In this document: piece by piece, positions 54,365-64,000 of the stretch | Layout: each line of letters begins with the position of its first letter | Numbering within the stretch: position 1 is the stretch's first letter | Source: Pseudacidovorax sp. | GTDB taxonomy: Bacteria; Pseudomonadota; Gammaproteobacteria; Burkholderiales; Burkholderiaceae_C | Length of the DNA: 64,000 bases | Assembly (NCBI RefSeq): GCF_017991995.1 | Contig: NZ_JAGOPN010000003.1 | Location: forward strand, 1 to 64,000 | Direction of reading: 5' to 3' | The notes under the pieces: model-generated | What the model saw: only the letters and a program-made list of their open reading frames with translations | Database searches by the model: none | Told to the model about the DNA's origin: nothing | Made by a program: the position numbers and the translations under genes

Positions 54365-55855
54365 ATGACGAACAGAGACCGTTTCATGTCTTCTTCCGCC
54401 CTGGTCCGCCGCGTTCCGGCGCTGGCCTTCGCCGCCCTGTCCGGATTGACGCTGCTGGTGCCGATGCAGCCGGCCGTGGCCCAGGCGGCTCAGGCGACCC
54501 GCACACTGCCCGACTTCACCGACCTGGTCGATCAGGTCGGCCCGTCGGTGGTCAACATCCGCACGGTGGAGCGGGTCACGCGCCGCGGTTCGGGGGAGAT
54601 GGACGAGGAGATGCAGGAATTCTTCCGCCGTTTCTTCGGCCAGCCGCTGCCTAACGTCCCGCGGCAGAACCGGCCCCAGCAGCAACCGCAAGAGGAAGAG
54701 CGGCCCCGTGGCGTCGGCTCAGGCTTCATCCTCACCGCGGACGGCTATGTGATGACCAACGCCCACGTCGTCGAGGACGCATCGGAGGTGATCGTCACGC
54801 TCACCGACAAGCGTGAGTTCAAGGCCCGCATCGTCGGCGCCGACAAGCGAACCGATGTGGCCGTGGTCAAGATCGACGCCACCGGCCTGCCGGCGGTGAA
54901 GGTGGGCGACATCTCCCGCCTGCGCGTGGGCGAATGGGTGATGGCCATCGGCTCTCCCTTCGGTCTGGAGAACACCGTGACGGCGGGCATCGTGAGCGCC
55001 AAGCAGCGCGACACGGGCGAATACCTGCCCTTCATCCAGACCGACGTGGCCATCAACCCGGGCAACTCGGGCGGGCCGTTGATCAACATGCGCGGCGAGG
55101 TCGTGGGCATCAACAGCCAGATCTATTCGCGGTCGGGCGGCTTCATGGGCATTTCCTTCTCGATCCCGATCGATGAGGCCATCCGTGTCAGCGACCAGTT
55201 GCGTGCGACGGGCCGCGTGTCCCGCGGGCGCATCGGCGTGCAGATCGACCAGGTCAGCAAGGATGTGGCGGAATCCATCGGCCTGCCGAAGGCGCAGGGC
55301 GCGTTGGTTCGCGGTGTCGAAAGCGGCTCCCCGGGCGACAAGGCTGGCATCGAGCCCGGCGACGTCATCCTGAAGTACGACGGCCGCGACATCGAGCGGC
55401 CGAGCGACCTGCCGCGCATGGTCGGCAACACCAAGCCAGGGACCAAGACCACGGTGACCGTGTTCCGCCGGGGCGGGACGCGTGACCTCTCGATCACGGT
55501 GGCCGAGCTGGAGGCCGACCAGCCGACGCGCCGGCCGGCCGCCGGCAAGGAAGAGCCCAAGCCTTCCGTTTCGGCGGCCGCGAAGTCGTTGGGGCTGGCG
55601 TTGGCCGAGCTCACCGAGGCCCAGCGGCGCGATCTCAAGCTGCGCGGCGGTGTCCGGGTCGAATCCGCCACCGACGCGGCGGCCCGCGCCGGCCTGCGCG
55701 AGGGCGACATCATCCTGTCGGTGGGCAATGTGGAAGTGGCCAGCCTCAAGGAATTCGACGCCGCACTGGCCAAGATGGACCGGAACAAGGCCGTCAGCGT
55801 GCTTTTCCGGCGTGGGGATTGGGCCCAGTACGCGTTGATCCGCCCCACCCGCTGA
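54365..55855 (+). CDS. mucD: Periplasmic serine protease DegP/MucD
   Basis: The 496-residue HtrA protease/chaperone has a leader to about residue 43. The triad is H134 (TNAHVV), D164 (RTDVAVV) and S235 (NPGNSGGP), with two PDZ domains from about 275 and 395. It degrades misfolded envelope proteins and is a typical sigma-E target. The start may also be the ATG at 54386; the first ATG has GAGG too close for ideal spacing. Confidence 0.95.
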   Translation: MTNRDRFMSSSALVRRVPALAFAALSGLTLLVPMQPAVAQAAQATRTLPDFTDLVDQVGPSVVNIRTVERVTRRGSGEMDEEMQEFFRRFFGQPLPNVPRQNRPQQQPQEEERPRGVGSGFILTADGYVMTNAHVVEDASEVIVTLTDKREFKARIVGADKRTDVAVVKIDATGLPAVKVGDISRLRVGEWVMAIGSPFGLENTVTAGIVSAKQRDTGEYLPFIQTDVAINPGNSGGPLINMRGEVVGINSQIYSRSGGFMGISFSIPIDEAIRVSDQLRATGRVSRGRIGVQIDQVSKDVAESIGLPKAQGALVRGVESGSPGDKAGIEPGDVILKYDGRDIERPSDLPRMVGNTKPGTKTTVTVFRRGGTRDLSITVAELEADQPTRRPAAGKEEPKPSVSAAAKSLGLALAELTEAQRRDLKLRGGVRVESATDAAARAGLREGDIILSVGNVEVASLKEFDAALAKMDRNKAVSVLFRRGDWAQYALIRPTR

Positions 55856-56292
55856 GCGCTGCGGACGGTGTCGGGGCCCGTCAGGAGTGCGGCGGGCGGA
55901 TTCTGAGTGGCCCCATCCATGACTTGGTTTTTGAGGCCATTCGGGCTTCGTGGGGCGGCCTTGACGGCGCCTCTCGGATAAAAATTTGCGAACGACCGGT
56001 GGAGGTTGATAGGACGCATCGCCTCGGCGGGATCTCAGGCGCTAACAACCATTTCGGTAGAATGAGGCCGCCTCAGTGCGGTTTTGCTTCATAAGCACCC
56101 ATCGCTTGTTCACGATGCGGGATTCAAGGTCGCGATGCACCGTCGGTCCACAGATCGCCCACAAGTTGTCCAGAAAACAACCCACACAGCCTGTGAATAA
56201 GGTGTTGATAAATTCCTGTTGCTGACCTGCAACGAGGCTTCCCCGGCGTCCGCCGGCCTGTACGCGCCCCCCGTTTTGCCTACAATGAAGTT

Positions 56293-56357
56293 CCAACTAC
56301 TGCAGTTGCCATTGCTTGTTGGTTCAGGGCGCGTCTGCCGAGGACGCGCCCTTTTTT
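56293..56357 (+). ncRNA. Candidate small RNA upstream of lepA
   Basis: TACAAT (56281-56286) is a good -10 box, though the -35 is weak. About 65 bases from the expected start, a strong terminator ends the unit. There is no ORF. It may be an independent sRNA or only the 3' end of the mucD transcript. Confidence 0.35.
56327..56357 (+). terminator. Rho-independent terminator before lepA
   Basis: gggcgcgtc (56327-56335) and gacgcgccc (56343-56351) form a 9-bp perfect stem around a 7-base loop, followed by six T's. Confidence 0.85.
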
Positions 56358-56392
56358 CTTGTGCGCTTCGCCCTGCTGCACCAGCAAATTCA

Positions 56393-56406
56393 AAGACTTA
56401 AGTCTT
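56393..56406. promoter_or_regulatory. Palindrome at the lepA ribosome-binding region
   Basis: aagacttaagtctt is a perfect 14-bp palindrome ending seven bases before the lepA ATG, where a Shine-Dalgarno would be expected. No Shine-Dalgarno is seen. It could be an operator or an RNA duplex site. Confidence 0.35.
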
Positions 56407-56413
56407 CTCGTTG

Positions 56414-58225
56414 ATGAACCACATCAGAAACTTCTCGATCATTGCGCACATCGATCACGGCAAGTCCACGCTGGCGGACCGCCTGATCCAGCGTTGCGGC
56501 GGCCTGGCCGAGCGCGAGATGGAAGCGCAGGTGCTCGACTCCATGGACATCGAGAAGGAGCGTGGGATAACCATCAAGGCGCAGACCGCTGCGCTGCACT
56601 ACAAGGCCAAGGACGGGCAGGTCTACAACCTCAACCTCATCGACACGCCGGGCCACGTCGACTTCTCGTATGAGGTCTCGCGTTCGCTGTCCGCCTGCGA
56701 AGGCGCGCTGCTCGTGGTCGATGCTTCGCAAGGTGTGGAAGCGCAGACGGTGGCCAACTGCTACACGGCGCTGGACCTCGGTGTCGAAGTGCTGCCGGTG
56801 CTCAACAAGATGGATCTGCCCCAGGCCGATCCGGACCGCGCGAAGGAAGAGATCGAGGATGTGATCGGCATCGATGCCGGTGACGCCATCCCCTGCTCGG
56901 CAAAGACCGGCATGGGCGTGGACGAGATCCTGGAGGCTGTCGTTGCCAAGATCCCTGCGCCGCGCGGCAATCCGGATGGCGCGCTGCGCGCCATGATCAT
57001 CGACAGCTGGTTCGACGCCTACGTGGGCGTGGTCATGCTGGTGCGCGTGGTCGATGGCCGGCTGGCCAAGGGCGAGCGCATCAAGCTGATGGCCACGGGC
57101 GCCACCTACAACGCCGACAACCTGGGCGTGTTCACCCCGGCCAACGAGCCGCGCAACAGCCTGGAGGCGGGCGAGGTGGGCTACATCATCGCCGGCATCA
57201 AGGAACTGCAGGCCGCCAAGGTGGGCGACACGGTCACGCTGATCAAGCAGGGCTCCGGTGGCGCCGCCTTCACGGCCACCGAGCCGCTGCCGGGCTTCAA
57301 GGAGATCCAGCCGCAGGTCTTCGCGGGCCTGTACCCGACCGAGGCCAGCGAATACGACCAGCTGCGCGACGCGCTGGAGAAGCTCAAGCTCAACGACGCC
57401 TCGCTGCATTTCGAGCCGGAGGTGTCGCAGGCGCTGGGCTTCGGCTTCCGCTGCGGCTTCCTGGGCCTGCTGCACATGGAGATCGTGCAGGAGCGCCTGG
57501 AGCGCGAGTTCGACCAGGACCTGATCACCACCGCGCCGAGCGTCGTGTACGAGGTACTCAAGAGCGACGGCGAGGTCATCATGGTGGAGAACCCCTCCAA
57601 GATGCCCGACATCGGCCGCATGGCCGAGATCCGCGAGCCCATCGTGACGGTGCACCTGTACATGCCGCAGGAGTACGTGGGCCCGGTGATGACGCTGGCC
57701 AACCAGAAGCGCGGCGTGCAGATCAACATGGCCTACCACGGTCGGCAGGTCATGCTCACCTACGAGATGCCGCTGGGCGAGATCGTGCTGGACTTCTTCG
57801 ACAAGCTGAAGTCGGTGAGCCGCGGCTATGCCTCCATGGACTACGAGTTCAAGGAGTACCGCGCCTCCGACGTGGTCAAGGTCGACATCCTGCTCAATGG
57901 CGACAAGGTGGACGCGCTGTCCATCATCGTCCACCGCAGCCAGTCGCAGTACCGCGGTCGCGCCGTGGTGGCCAAGATGCGCGAGATCATCAGCCGCCAG
58001 ATGTTCGACGTGGCCATCCAGGCCGCCATCGGCGCCAACATCATCGCCCGTGAGACCGTCAAGGCGATGCGCAAGAACGTGCTGGCAAAATGTTACGGGG
58101 GTGACATCACCCGCAAGCGCAAGCTGCTCGAGAAGCAGAAGGCCGGCAAGAAGCGCATGAAGCAGATCGGCTCGGTCGAGGTGCCGCAGGAAGCCTTCCT
58201 CGCCATCCTGCAGGTCGAGGACTGA
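56414..58225 (+). CDS. lepA: Translation factor LepA (EF4)
   Basis: The 603-residue GTPase has G1 AHIDHGKST, the GITIKAQTA switch, DTPGHVDF and NKMD. The LepA-specific C-terminal domain includes [33 protein letters not shown]. It acts on stalled or early ribosomes. The ATG at 56414 is preferred to the TTG one codon earlier. It is first in the lepA-lepB-rnc-era-recO operon. Confidence 0.97.
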   Translation: MNHIRNFSIIAHIDHGKSTLADRLIQRCGGLAEREMEAQVLDSMDIEKERGITIKAQTAALHYKAKDGQVYNLNLIDTPGHVDFSYEVSRSLSACEGALLVVDASQGVEAQTVANCYTALDLGVEVLPVLNKMDLPQADPDRAKEEIEDVIGIDAGDAIPCSAKTGMGVDEILEAVVAKIPAPRGNPDGALRAMIIDSWFDAYVGVVMLVRVVDGRLAKGERIKLMATGATYNADNLGVFTPANEPRNSLEAGEVGYIIAGIKELQAAKVGDTVTLIKQGSGGAAFTATEPLPGFKEIQPQVFAGLYPTEASEYDQLRDALEKLKLNDASLHFEPEVSQALGFGFRCGFLGLLHMEIVQERLEREFDQDLITTAPSVVYEVLKSDGEVIMVENPSKMPDIGRMAEIREPIVTVHLYMPQEYVGPVMTLANQKRGVQINMAYHGRQVMLTYEMPLGEIVLDFFDKLKSVSRGYASMDYEFKEYRASDVVKVDILLNGDKVDALSIIVHRSQSQYRGRAVVAKMREIISRQMFDVAIQAAIGANIIARETVKAMRKNVLAKCYGGDITRKRKLLEKQKAGKKRMKQIGSVEVPQEAFLAILQVED

Positions 58226-58277
58226 GCGGATCTGCCGGTCCGCCGCCACTCAGCTTCCCCCAGAACAATTCCAAGCG

Positions 58278-59252
58278 ATGCCCATCCTCACCTCCCTGAT
58301 CCTCGCCGCGTTCGCCGGCTACATCGGCGCCTGGTATGTCGGCGCGGTGGAGGGCAACTTTGCCCTGCTGCTCTTTCTGGCGACCGTGGTCACGGGCCTT
58401 TACTGGCTGGCCGAGCGGCTGGTCTTCCTGCCGCGGCGCCGCCAGGCGGCCCAGGCCTTCGAGGCCACGCAGGCGCAGCGCCGCGAAGAACTCAAGCGCC
58501 AGGGCATCGACCGGCTCGACACCGACGACGGCGGCAAGACGCGCGAGCGGTTGCTGGCACAACCCTGGTGGCTCGACTGGACGGCGGGCCTCTTCCCCGT
58601 GATCCTGGTCGTCTTCCTCCTGCGCTCCTTCGTGGCCGAGCCCTTCAAGATCCCCTCCGGCTCGATGATGCCGACGCTGCTGACCGGCGACCTCATCCTG
58701 GTCAACAAGTTCACCTACGGTCTGCGCCTGCCGGTGCTGGGCACCAAGATCACCGAGGGCACGCCGCTGGCCCGCGGCGACGTGGTCGTGTTCCGCTATC
58801 CGCCACAGCCGTCGATGGACTACATCAAGCGCGTCGTCGGCGTGCCGGGCGACGAGGTGTCCTACCAGAACAAGCGGCTGACCATCAACGGTCAGCCCGT
58901 GAGCAAGGACCCGCTGCCCGACTACTTCGACGAAGACACGATGCGCTATTCGAAGCAGTACTCCGAGAAGCTGGGCGCCGTCGAGCACCGGATCCTCAAC
59001 GACGACAGCCGCCGCGCAGGCCTGTCGGACGCCGAGATCATGGCCTTCCCCAATCGTGAAAATTGTCGTTACAGTGTTGAAGGGTTTGTTTGCAAGGTGC
59101 CGACCGGTCAGTACTTCATGATGGGCGACAACCGCGACAACTCCCTCGATTCGCGTTACTGGGGTTTCGTGCCGGACCAGAACGTCGTGGGCCGTGCCTT
59201 CTTCGTCTGGATGAACTTCGGCAACCTCAAGCGGATCGGGCCATTCCACTGA
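58278..59252 (+). CDS. lepB: Signal peptidase I
   Basis: The 324-residue membrane protease cleaves Sec and Tat signal peptides. It has two N-terminal helices and one at about 102-118. The catalytic Ser is S129 (IPSGSMMPTL) and the Lys is K184 (DYIKRVVGVPGDEV); box E GDNRDNSLDSRYWGFVP follows. It is 52 bases after lepA, the usual pair. Confidence 0.96.
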   Translation: MPILTSLILAAFAGYIGAWYVGAVEGNFALLLFLATVVTGLYWLAERLVFLPRRRQAAQAFEATQAQRREELKRQGIDRLDTDDGGKTRERLLAQPWWLDWTAGLFPVILVVFLLRSFVAEPFKIPSGSMMPTLLTGDLILVNKFTYGLRLPVLGTKITEGTPLARGDVVVFRYPPQPSMDYIKRVVGVPGDEVSYQNKRLTINGQPVSKDPLPDYFDEDTMRYSKQYSEKLGAVEHRILNDDSRRAGLSDAEIMAFPNRENCRYSVEGFVCKVPTGQYFMMGDNRDNSLDSRYWGFVPDQNVVGRAFFVWMNFGNLKRIGPFH

Positions 59253-59315
59253 TCAGGCGCCGCAGCGTGGCGGCGGGCAACGAGGGCGGGTCATCCCGGC
59301 GAAGGAGTGAAGTTC

Positions 59316-59672
59316 ATGAGGGCAGGCGAAGGCAGAACCCGTCAGCGGGGCATTTCGTTCATCGGGCTGTTGTTCGTCGTGGTCGTGCTGGGCTGTGTCG
59401 GCGTGGTCGCCGCACAACTGGTGCCCACCTTGATCGAGTACCAGGCCATCATGAAGGCGGCGGAGCGGGCCAAGGCCGGCACCACCGTGCCCGAGGTCCG
59501 CTCGCTGTTCGACCGGGGCCAGGCCATCGACGACTTCACCGCCATCTCGGGCAAGGACCTCGATGTGCAGAAGGTGGGCGACAAGGTGGTGGTCTCCTTT
59601 GCCTACGAGAAGCAGATCCATCTGGTCGGACCGGCCTGGCTGCTGATGAAATACTCCGGCCGCACCGACTGA
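59316..59672 (+). CDS. DUF4845 membrane protein
   Basis: The 118-residue protein has one helix at about 12-34 ([31 protein letters not shown]), with a start like that of type IV pilin-like proteins. The remainder is a small periplasmic domain. DUF4845 genes lie between lepB and rnc in many betaproteobacteria, but the function is unknown. GGAG eight bases before ATG 59316 decides the start over the GTG at 59307. Confidence 0.88.
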   Translation: MRAGEGRTRQRGISFIGLLFVVVVLGCVGVVAAQLVPTLIEYQAIMKAAERAKAGTTVPEVRSLFDRGQAIDDFTAISGKDLDVQKVGDKVVVSFAYEKQIHLVGPAWLLMKYSGRTD

Positions 59673-59727
59673 GAGCCGCCTCGGCTTCCAGCAGGCTGCG
59701 GCACCACCACAACAGGGAAGTCTTCAC

Positions 59728-60417
59728 GTGAATCTGAGCAGCAGCCTGGCGGCGCTCCAGGTGCGCCTGGGGCATGCCTTCTCCGACGAGCGCCTGCTGC
59801 AGCGGGCCCTCACGCACCGCAGCTATTCGGCCGAGCACAACGAGCGCCTGGAATTCCTGGGTGATTCGGTCCTGGGCCTGGCCATTTCGCATCTGCTCTA
59901 CACCCGGTTGGCCCGTCAGGCGGAGGGCGACCTGTCGCGCGTGCGCGCCAACCTCGTGAAGCAGGACACGCTCCACGGTATCGCGCAGCGCTTGGAGCTG
60001 GCCGGCCTGCTGCGGCTCGGCGAGGGCGAGGCCCGTTCGGGCGGCGCGGCCCGCCCCTCGATCCTGGCCGATGCGGTCGAGGCGCTGATCGGCGCCGTCT
60101 ACCTGGACGCCGGCTTCGGCCCGGCGCAGGCGCTGGTCCAGCGACTCTATGCCGGGATCGAGATCGATCCGCAGATGAGCGCCGCGTCCAAGGACCCGAA
60201 GACCGAGCTGCAGGAATGGCTGCAGGGCCACAAAATGAAACTGCCGACCTACCGCGTCGTCGGTACCCTGGGTGCCGCGCACAAGCAGACCTTCGAGGTC
60301 GAGTGCGAGGTGCCGGAACTGAGCCTGGTCGAGCGGGGCAGCGGCGGCTCGCGACGGGCTGGCGAGCAGGCGGCGGCCGCCACCATGCTGCAGCGCCTGA
60401 AGACCCGCGGCCGCTGA
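59728..60417 (+). CDS. rnc: Ribonuclease III
   Basis: The 229-residue enzyme cuts double-stranded RNA in rRNA processing and decay. The signature is [14 protein letters not shown], with E42 and D46; the second acidic pair is in [14 protein letters not shown]. The dsRNA-binding domain is at about 155-225. The start is GTG 59728. Confidence 0.96.
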   Translation: MNLSSSLAALQVRLGHAFSDERLLQRALTHRSYSAEHNERLEFLGDSVLGLAISHLLYTRLARQAEGDLSRVRANLVKQDTLHGIAQRLELAGLLRLGEGEARSGGAARPSILADAVEALIGAVYLDAGFGPAQALVQRLYAGIEIDPQMSAASKDPKTELQEWLQGHKMKLPTYRVVGTLGAAHKQTFEVECEVPELSLVERGSGGSRRAGEQAAAATMLQRLKTRGR

Positions 60418-60434
60418 ATCTCCCTCTTGCTGTC

Positions 60435-61484
60435 ATGAACGAGCACAACGACCTTCCCGACGTCCCTTCCGCGCCCGACCACGATCCGGTGCCCGACATG
60501 CCCCCCATGCCGCCGCTGCCCGCGGGCGTTCAGGCCGAGCCCATCCCGGGCCAGCGTTGCGGGCTGGTGGCCATCGTCGGCAAGCCCAACGTGGGCAAGT
60601 CCACGCTGATGAACGCGCTGGTGGGCCAGAAGATCAGCATCACCTCGCGCAAGGCCCAGACCACGCGCCACCGCATCACCGGCATCCGCACCGTGGCCGA
60701 CGCCGAGGGCCCCGGTGGCACGCAGTTCGTGTTCGTCGACACGCCCGGCTTCCAGACGCGGCATGCCAATGCGCTCAACCGCTCGCTCAACAAGACGGTG
60801 CTGGGCGCGGTGGCCGACGTCGACCTGATCCTCTTCGTGGTCGAGGCTGGCCGCTTCACGTCGGCGGATGCCAAGGTGCTGGGCCTGCTCGACCGCAACA
60901 TTCCAGTGCTGCTGATCGCCAACAAGCTCGACACCGTGCTGCGTCGCGCCGACCTGGCCCCGTGGCTGCAGCAGATGCAGCGCGAGCACGGCGGCGAGGC
61001 GCAGGACCGCTTCGCCGAGTTCGTGCCCATGTCGGCCAAGAACGCCAAGGACATCGAGCGCCTGTTCGCGATCTGCGCCAAATACCTGCCCGAGCAGAAC
61101 TGGTGGTATGACGCCGAGGAGCTGACCGACCGCAGCGAGAAGTTCCTGGCCGGCGAGACGGTGCGCGAGAAGCTGTTCCGCCTGACCGGCGACGAACTGC
61201 CCTACACCTCCACGGTGGTGGTCGACAAGTTCGAGGAAGAGCCGCCGCAGAAGAAGGGCCACAAGCGCCTGGTCAAGATCGCCGCCACCATCGTGGTCGA
61301 GCGCGACGGCCACAAGGCCATGGTGATCGGCGACAAGGGCGAGCGCATCAAGCGCATCGGCATGGAGACGCGCCAGGAACTGGAGAAGCTGATGGACGCC
61401 AAGGTGTTCATCGAGCTGTGGGTGAAGGTGCGTTCCGGCTGGGCCGACGACGAAGCCCGCGTCAAGAGCTTCGGCTACGAGTAA
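60435..61484 (+). CDS. era: GTPase Era
   Basis: The 349-residue GTPase helps assemble the 30S subunit. It has G1 GKPNVGKST, the [16 protein letters not shown] switch, DTPGF and NKLD, then a KH domain with [24 protein letters not shown]. It is about 45 residues longer than usual, owing to an acidic Pro-rich N-terminal extension ([20 protein letters not shown]). It is 17 bases after rnc. Confidence 0.96.
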   Translation: MNEHNDLPDVPSAPDHDPVPDMPPMPPLPAGVQAEPIPGQRCGLVAIVGKPNVGKSTLMNALVGQKISITSRKAQTTRHRITGIRTVADAEGPGGTQFVFVDTPGFQTRHANALNRSLNKTVLGAVADVDLILFVVEAGRFTSADAKVLGLLDRNIPVLLIANKLDTVLRRADLAPWLQQMQREHGGEAQDRFAEFVPMSAKNAKDIERLFAICAKYLPEQNWWYDAEELTDRSEKFLAGETVREKLFRLTGDELPYTSTVVVDKFEEEPPQKKGHKRLVKIAATIVVERDGHKAMVIGDKGERIKRIGMETRQELEKLMDAKVFIELWVKVRSGWADDEARVKSFGYE

Positions 61485-61705
61485 TGCTCCCCCCCGTTGC
61501 TTGCTCACTTCGTGTAGCCGCCTCCCTCCTCAAGGGGGCCGAGCCCGTACAGCCGAGATCCTGTGAATCTCGGCTGACTGGCGAGGGGTCGCGCCGGAGG
61601 GGCGGCGCGGTCTGCAAGACCTCGCTGGCGGCCCGGCTAAGCCGGTTCCGCGGGCGCTCACGCATGGCCTGCTCCGCGGCCATTCGACCGGGGCTGGGGA
61701 ACTGA
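61485..61705 (+). repeat. era-recO spacer with repeat-like sequence and hairpin
   Basis: The spacer breaks a normally tight operon. It contains agccgagat/atctcggct (61551-61559/61567-61575), a perfect hairpin. It also contains a stretch resembling the gene-end repeats dispersed in Comamonadaceae (cttgctcacttcgtgtagcc, caagggggccgag). The open frame through it has no support. Its copy number elsewhere cannot be seen here. Confidence 0.5.
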
Positions 61706-62488
61706 GTGGCCGGGGCGGCGCGCCGGGTCGCGCATGAACCCGCCTTCGTGCTGCACCGCTACGACTGGAGCGAGTCCAGCCTGATCCTGGAGGTGTTCAC
61801 CCGCCACCACGGGCGCATCGCGCTGGTGGCCAAGGGGGCGAAGCGGCCGAGTTCCAACTTCCGGCCGGTGCTGCTGCCGTTACAGCCGCTGCAACTGGCC
61901 TTCGGCGGCGATGCCGAGGTGCGCACCCTCAAGTCCGCCGAATGGATGGGCGGCCACGTCATGCCGACCGGCGACGCGCTGATGTCGGGCTACTACCTCA
62001 ACGAGCTGCTGCTGCGCCTGCTGGCGCGCGAGGATGCGCACCCGACGCTGTTCGACGCCTATGCGGCCGTCGTGCAGGTGCTGGGCACGCCGCACGATCC
62101 GGCCTCGCAGCAGGCGGTGCAGGCCTCGGCCCTGCGGGCCTTCGAGCTGCTGCTGCTGCGCGAGACCGGCTTCCTGCCCGACCTGGATGTCCAGACCCTC
62201 ACGCTGAGCCCGCTCACGCCGGGCGGCCGCTACCTGCTGGTGCCCGAGGCCGGGCTGCGCGAGGCCGGCGAGGACGAGCCCGCGTCCATCGGTGCCGAAG
62301 GCTGGCAGTCGCTGCAGCGCGCACTCGCCGACCATGCCCCCTTCACCCGCACGCTGCGCACCGTGGCCGAGCTGTCGCCCGGCGCCAGTGGCGCGCTGCG
62401 CAGCCAGCTGCGCCAGCTGCTCCACTACCATTGCGGCGTCGCCCAGCTGCGCACCCGGCAGATGATGCGCGACCTGCAGGATCTGTGA
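61706..62488 (+). CDS. recO: DNA repair protein RecO
   Basis: The 260-residue protein has the OB-fold start [41 protein letters not shown] and a helical RecO_C part. It loads RecA with RecF/R in gap repair. The start GTG 61706 is the first plausible one; no Shine-Dalgarno is clear. Confidence 0.93.
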   Translation: MAGAARRVAHEPAFVLHRYDWSESSLILEVFTRHHGRIALVAKGAKRPSSNFRPVLLPLQPLQLAFGGDAEVRTLKSAEWMGGHVMPTGDALMSGYYLNELLLRLLAREDAHPTLFDAYAAVVQVLGTPHDPASQQAVQASALRAFELLLLRETGFLPDLDVQTLTLSPLTPGGRYLLVPEAGLREAGEDEPASIGAEGWQSLQRALADHAPFTRTLRTVAELSPGASGALRSQLRQLLHYHCGVAQLRTRQMMRDLQDL

Positions 62489-62546
62489 GGCGCGTCCGAC
62501 CACCGGTCGCAACGTTCGCCATCCAGGCCAAGCCGAAGGTCCATCC

Positions 62547-63311
62547 GTGAACACCGCCACTTCCTCCCGCACGGCACTGTCCGTCAACGTCAACAAGGTC
62601 GCGCTGCTGCGCAACACCCGCCACCTGGGCATTCCGAGCGTCGCCCGTGCGGCCACGCTGTGCCTGCAGGCCGGGGCGCACGGCATCACCGTGCATCCGC
62701 GGCCGGACGCCCGCCACATCCGCGCGGGCGACGTGCACGAACTGCACGCGCTGCTGAAGCAGGACTGGCCGGGCGTCGAGTTCAACATCGAAGGCAACCC
62801 CTTCCACAACCTGATGGACTTCGTTCGCGAACTGCGCCCGCATCAGGCCACGTTCGTGCCGGACAGCGAAGACCAGTTCACCAGCGACCATGGCTGGACC
62901 TTCCCGCAGGACGCCGAGCGCCTGCGCCCGCTGATCGCCGAGGCGAAGGCCCTCGGCGTGCGCGTGAGCCTGTTCATGGATCCTGTGCCCGAGATGATGG
63001 CCGCGGCCCGCGCCGTGGGAGCCGACCGTGTCGAGCTCTACACCGAAGGCTATGCGGCCTCCCGCGGCCGGTCCGACGCCGATGCCGTGCTGGCCCGCTA
63101 CGCCGCCGCTGCCCGGGCCGCGCAGGCGGTCGGCCTCGAAGTGAACGCCGGCCATGACCTGAGCCAGGACAACCTCACGGACTTCCTGCGCGCCGTGCCG
63201 CAGGTCAAGGAGGTGTCCATCGGACATGCCTTCGTCGCCGACGCGCTCGAAGCCGGTTACGACGCCACCACGCGCGCCTACCTGGGCTGCATCGACGCGG
63301 CTGCCTCGTGA
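62547..63311 (+). CDS. pdxJ: Pyridoxine 5'-phosphate synthase
   Basis: The 254-residue TIM barrel makes pyridoxine phosphate from deoxyxylulose 5-phosphate and aminoacetone phosphate. It has [50 protein letters not shown] and [12 protein letters not shown]. The start is GTG 62547. Its end overlaps acpS by four bases. Confidence 0.96.
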   Translation: MNTATSSRTALSVNVNKVALLRNTRHLGIPSVARAATLCLQAGAHGITVHPRPDARHIRAGDVHELHALLKQDWPGVEFNIEGNPFHNLMDFVRELRPHQATFVPDSEDQFTSDHGWTFPQDAERLRPLIAEAKALGVRVSLFMDPVPEMMAAARAVGADRVELYTEGYAASRGRSDADAVLARYAAAARAAQAVGLEVNAGHDLSQDNLTDFLRAVPQVKEVSIGHAFVADALEAGYDATTRAYLGCIDAAAS

Positions 63312-63703
63312 TCCACGGCATCGGCACCGACCTGTGCGACATCCGTCGCATCGAAGCCACCGTCGGCCGGCAGGGCGACCGCTTCGCCGAGCGCGTGCTG
63401 GGCGATGCCGAGCTCGCGATCTGGCGCCAGCGCAGCAGCCGCTGGCCGGCGCGCGGCATGCGCTACCTCGCCACCCGCTTCTCGGCCAAGGAGGCCTTCA
63501 GCAAGGCCATCGGGCTGGGCATGCGCATGCCCATGAGCTGGCGCCTGTGCGAGATCCTCAACGACCGCAGCGGCAAGCCCTACATCGCGCTGCACGATCC
63601 GCTCAAGAGCTGGTTCGAGGCGCAGGGTCTGTCGGCCCATGTGACCGTCACCGACGAGGCCGACTATGCGGCCAGCTTCGTGGTGGTCGAGAAGCGCGAC
63701 TGA
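63308..63703 (+). CDS. acpS: Holo-ACP synthase
   Basis: The 131-residue phosphopantetheinyl transferase arms AcpP. Metal ligands are in [13 protein letters not shown] (Asp) and [12 protein letters not shown] (Glu). The start is GTG 63308, coupled to pdxJ as in E. coli. Confidence 0.95.
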   Translation: MIHGIGTDLCDIRRIEATVGRQGDRFAERVLGDAELAIWRQRSSRWPARGMRYLATRFSAKEAFSKAIGLGMRMPMSWRLCEILNDRSGKPYIALHDPLKSWFEAQGLSAHVTVTDEADYAASFVVVEKRD

Positions 63704-63808
63704 GGAGGTGCCGCTCGTTCCTTTGATCGGCGCCCGCCCGGCAGTCTCACAGCGCTTGCCGGTCGCCCCGCCGTCTGTTCTCCGGGCCTCGCGCCGTACC
63801 TTGACCCC

Positions 63809-64000
63809 ATGACCGATTCCCCGCTCATCATCGACGTCGCCGGCACCGCCCTCACGGCCGACGACCGGCGCCGGCTGCAGCATCCGCTTGTCGGCGGCTG
63901 CATCTACTTCAGCCGCAACTTCGAGAGCCGGGCGCAGATCACGGCGCTCTCGGCCGAGATCCAGGCGCTGCGCCCCGACCTGCTGATCGCGGTGGACCAT
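63809..64000 (+). CDS. nagZ: Beta-N-acetylhexosaminidase NagZ (5' part)
   Basis: The first 64 residues are present and run off the window end. The start [37 protein letters not shown] ... LLIAVDH is characteristic of GH3 NagZ. It removes GlcNAc from anhydromuropeptides in cell-wall recycling. It follows acpS by about 100 bases. Confidence 0.93.
   Translation, partial: MTDSPLIIDVAGTALTADDRRRLQHPLVGGCIYFSRNFESRAQITALSAEIQALRPDLLIAVDH

Larger units (their letters stand above)
55856..56413. other. 558-bp mucD-lepA intergenic region
   Basis: No ORF is credible. The region holds an AT-rich patch with ctgtgaataa, whose reverse strand TTATTCACA fits the DnaA-box consensus TTWTNCACA (56192-56200). 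It also holds a candidate short transcript ending at a strong terminator, and the palindrome aagacttaagtctt (56393-56406) at the lepA start. Confidence 0.5.

Noticed and set aside
55856-56413. Replication origin
   Set aside because: Only one good DnaA-box match, no dnaA/dnaN nearby and no AT-rich 13-mers.

Overview
The window is about 64 kb of high-GC (roughly two-thirds G+C), gene-dense DNA with the gene content and order of a betaproteobacterium. It is most likely Burkholderiales and probably Comamonadaceae-like. The pointers are several tripartite tricarboxylate (TctC/Bug) binding proteins, the hemC-hemD-hemX-hemY run, the rpmF-plsX-fabHDG-acpP-fabF block joined to rpoE-rseA-rseB-mucD, and lepA-lepB-DUF4845-rnc-era-recO-pdxJ-acpS-nagZ. 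I see no rRNA, tRNA, CRISPR array, insertion sequence or phage gene.

Left part (0-31 kb) is accessory metabolism. Bases 1-628 have no convincing gene and carry short repeats. An MFS transporter, two small hypothetical genes and an orphan urease accessory gene (ureD) follow. Next come a zinc nucleoside deaminase, a small gene with a CRP-like site in front, an Fe(II)/2-oxoglutarate-type oxygenase and an NMT1/THI5-like substrate-binding protein. A second oxygenase is divergent from the binding protein. The 535-bp gap between these divergent genes holds two inverted copies of an RNA element that matches what I know of the NMT1-motif (xanthine) riboswitch, one in the leader of each gene. This is the most interesting signal in the window. 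It suggests a riboswitch-controlled purine or related nucleobase uptake and oxidation locus.

At 8.4-15.8 kb a GntR/FCD regulator faces a sugar-acid cluster: an IlvD/Edd aldonate dehydratase, an RraA/HMG-aldolase-like protein, three Bug binding proteins without membrane partners, and a D-2-hydroxyacid dehydrogenase. A perfect operator palindrome lies in the shared promoter. NlpC/P60, DUF2272 and OsmC genes follow, then a 160-bp palindromic MITE-like element. After that come a complete NMT1-type ABC importer, malic enzyme (maeB), the glyoxylate salvage genes glxR-hyi-gcl, and PEP carboxylase.

Right part (31-64 kb) is conserved housekeeping. It covers haem biosynthesis (hemCD, hemXY), RNase E with a long leader divergent from rluC, phosphoglycolate phosphatase, a Rieske protein, an S49 peptidase, an MFS carrier, a tetrapyrrole-type methyltransferase, maf and yceD. 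The rpmF-plsX-fab cluster, the sigma-E envelope-stress operon ending in mucD, and the lepA-to-nagZ operon complete it. The last gene, nagZ, is cut by the window end.

The accessory modules may cooperate. Purine breakdown yields glyoxylate and urea, and the window carries gcl/hyi/glxR for glyoxylate and a stray ureD for urease, next to riboswitch-linked oxygenases and NMT1-type importers. That link is inference.
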